Assembly (NCBI GenBank): GCA_015067605.1
Contig: SVME01000005.1
Span: 1 to 50,983, forward strand
Direction of reading: 5' to 3'
Origin: Oscillospiraceae bacterium
GTDB taxonomy: Bacteria; Bacillota; Clostridia; Oscillospirales; Oscillospiraceae
DNA length: 50,983 nucleotides
Part shown: one piece after another, positions 49,517 to 50,983 of the stretch
How the letters are laid out: each line of letters begins with the position of its first letter
Position numbering within the stretch: position 1 is the stretch's first letter
The notes under the pieces: model-generated
Databases searched by the model: none
What the model was told of the DNA's origin: nothing
Seen by the model: only the letters and a program-made list of their open reading frames with translations
Translations under genes and position numbers: made by a program

Positions 49517-50458
49517 TTGGCGGATGGTTACAGTGTACCGTTGACAGATATTATCAAAGAATTTAATCTTCAGGTGGCTCATGCTGCTTCGGATTTGGAT
49601 GCGATTCGGATTACGGTGCCGGATATGTCCCGTCCTGGCTTGCAGCTTGCGGGTTATTTTGATCATTTCGAGCCTATGCGGCTGCAGGTTATGGGCAACG
49701 TGGAAATCAGCTACCTTGCTAAGCTGGGCAGAGTGGAGCGTGCCATTACCTTTGATCGGCTGTTTTCTTATAAGATTCCTGCGCTGGTGATTGCCCGAAA
49801 CAGTCCTCCGGATTCGGAGTGTCTGGCTATGGCGAAAAAGCATAATGTCACCGTCCTCCAAAGCAAAGAGGCCACCAGTAGCGTTTTATCCGGCATCATC
49901 ACCTACATGAACTCTGCTATGGCACCTCGTATTACCCGCCACGGCGTTCTGATGGAAATTTATGGCGAGGGTATTCTCCTCACTGGCGAAAGCGGCATCG
50001 GTAAAAGTGAGGCGGCGGTGGAGCTGCTGAAACGTGGCCACCGTTTGATTGCGGATGATGCGGTGGAAATCAAGCGGATTTCAGGAAAAGCTTTGGTTGG
50101 TACTGCACCGGAGCTGATTCGCAATTATATTGAACTGCGGGGCATTGGCATTGTGAATGTGGCGAAGCTGTTCGGCATGGGCGCGGTGAAAGAGGAAAAT
50201 AAAATCGATTTGGTGGTGGATATCGTTCCGTGGAACACCCATCAGGTCTATGACCGTCTGGGGCTGGAGGATCAGTATATGGACATTCTGGGAGTCAAGG
50301 TGCCTATGTACACCATTCCCATTACCCCCGGACGGAATCTGGCGGTGATTCTTGAGGTGGCGGCTATGAACAACCGTCAGCGCCGGATGGGATATAATTC
50401 TGCTATGGAATTTACCGAGCAAATTAACCGTAGGTTCGACCAGAACGCAGGGCGTTGA
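49517..50458 (+). CDS. hprK: HPr kinase/phosphorylase
   Basis: HprK phosphorylates Ser46 of HPr in response to glycolytic metabolites and so drives carbon catabolite control in Firmicutes. The P-loop GESGIGKS begins at residue 157, as in the Bacillus enzyme; RHGVLMEIYGEGILLTG precedes it, then RLIADDAVEI, the signature ELRGIGIVNV and the C-terminal region ITPGRNLAVILEVAAMN. The start is TTG at 49517, seven bases after AAAGAGGTG, giving 313 residues, the normal length. A longer frame begins upstream of the promoter. The pseudouridine synthase gene follows two bases after the stop. Confidence 0.95.
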   Translation: MADGYSVPLTDIIKEFNLQVAHAASDLDAIRITVPDMSRPGLQLAGYFDHFEPMRLQVMGNVEISYLAKLGRVERAITFDRLFSYKIPALVIARNSPPDSECLAMAKKHNVTVLQSKEATSSVLSGIITYMNSAMAPRITRHGVLMEIYGEGILLTGESGIGKSEAAVELLKRGHRLIADDAVEIKRISGKALVGTAPELIRNYIELRGIGIVNVAKLFGMGAVKEENKIDLVVDIVPWNTHQVYDRLGLEDQYMDILGVKVPMYTIPITPGRNLAVILEVAAMNNRQRRMGYNSAMEFTEQINRRFDQNAGR

Positions 50459-50460
50459 GT

Positions 50461-50983
50461 ATGAAGGAATTTACCATTGGAAGTAATGATGCGGGGCAGC
50501 GTCTGGATCGGTTTCTGGCCAAGGCAGTGCCACTGCTGCCGGCCTCTCTAGCTCAGAAGTATATCCGTATCAAGCGAATTAAGTGCAACGGCAAGCGAAT
50601 CGAACGGGATACCCGTCTGCAGGCTGGAGATGTATTACAGCTATATATTAATGATGAATTCTTCGACAAGCCTCGGGAGGATAACGCCTACCTGACGGTG
50701 GCGGTGCCGAAGCTACAGATTGTTTACGAGGATGAGCATATTCTGTTGGTGGATAAGCGGCCGGGCCTGGCGGTGCATCCCCACGACGGAGCGGAGTATG
50801 GCCGGACACTGATTGACCATATCCAGTCCTATCTGTATCAAAAGCGGGAGTGGCGTCCCCGTGAGGAGAATGCCTTTACCCCAGCACTGTGCAACCGCAT
50901 CGACCGGAACACCGGTGGTATCGTGATTGCGGCGAAAACTGCAGAGGCATTGCGGGTGATGCATCCGACGCACAAGGATCGGG
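50461..50983 (+). CDS. RluA-family pseudouridine synthase, N-terminal part (runs off right edge)
   Basis: The first 174 residues of an RNA pseudouridine synthase: S4-type RNA-binding domain (about 1-60: GQRLDRFLAKAVPLLP, IKRIKCNGKRIE ... LQAGDVLQLYI), then the catalytic domain (IVYEDEHILLVDKRPGLAVHP) with the active-site Asp in NRIDRNTGGIVI (family HRLDxxTSG). The substrate, a 23S rRNA or tRNA uridine, cannot be told from this part. The ATG at 50461 lies two bases after the hprK stop, with only a weak site (GCAGGG) upstream, suggesting coupling to hprK. Confidence 0.92.
   Translation, partial: MKEFTIGSNDAGQRLDRFLAKAVPLLPASLAQKYIRIKRIKCNGKRIERDTRLQAGDVLQLYINDEFFDKPREDNAYLTVAVPKLQIVYEDEHILLVDKRPGLAVHPHDGAEYGRTLIDHIQSYLYQKREWRPREENAFTPALCNRIDRNTGGIVIAAKTAEALRVMHPTHKDR

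Overview
The window reads as chromosomal DNA of an endospore-forming, gut-associated clostridium, most likely from the Oscillospirales/Oscillospiraceae (inference). Support: spoIVA (sporulation); HprK and a GlnN-type glutamine synthetase; an archaeal-type short ProRS; an intact choloylglycine (bile salt) hydrolase; secreted proteins with Firmicutes signal peptides and lipoboxes; a short FeoB with its Cys-rich partner; and G+C-leaning codon usage. Nothing looks like a prophage, conjugative element or CRISPR array. The window cuts a gene at each end.

Layout. 1-219 is a fragment of an unrecognised protein. 521-2536: proS and a P-loop kinase. 2856-7473 (minus): a YfhO-type membrane protein and spoIVA. 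7655-8388: yceD-like gene and rpmF. 8727-11682: der-plsY-gpsA, with overlapping start/stop codons. 11721-12764 (minus): mnmA. 13004-16063: a very large secreted T4-type lysozyme with six SH3 domains and Cys-rich repeats. 16167-19382: small membrane protein, hot-dog thioesterase, pncB, membrane protein, GIY-YIG protein. 19480-24320: Cys-repeat lipoprotein, a PLP enzyme of the methionine gamma-lyase/aluminium-resistance family, a Zn-peptidase/TIGR04255 pair and nrdG-dut. 24634-31765: a Na/Pi-type transporter, a lipoprotein with NPNQGG repeats, and a surface protein with five pullulanase-X25-like modules. 31856-36723: GlnN, an aminotransferase, a zinc-ribbon membrane protein and a LUD-domain protein. 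36830-38674: a self-contained GntR(YtrA)-ABC module. Then tRNA-Thr, a heterodimeric ABC exporter, tRNA-Ser, and a bile-salt-hydrolase operon (42812-45856). 45980-49097: a complete iron(II) uptake locus (feoA, feoB, Cys-rich protein, divergent DtxR-type repressor) with three repeated operator-like boxes. Then rpmB, hprK and a partial rluA-type gene.

Regulatory reading. Most transcription units have a readable sigma-A promoter with a 17-bp spacer, and many carry TTGCAN rather than TTGACA at -35. Strong intrinsic terminators separate most units. Two operator systems can be read directly: a 10-bp inverted repeat over the -10 box of the YtrA-type regulator, and TTAG-N6-CTAA boxes in the feo locus.

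Most interesting items: (1) four intergenic elements that share the terminal inverted repeat AAATTATCGTTTA but have unrelated interiors, two of which touch or supply the stop codon of a neighbouring gene; (2) the neighbouring lipoprotein/X25 surface-protein pair that share an unnamed module; (3) a bile salt hydrolase fused in an operon to an unrecognised 470-residue protein; (4) the feo locus, where feoB has its own repressor box behind a terminator; (5) the six-SH3 lysozyme, whose Cys-rich repeats recur in a separate small lipoprotein.
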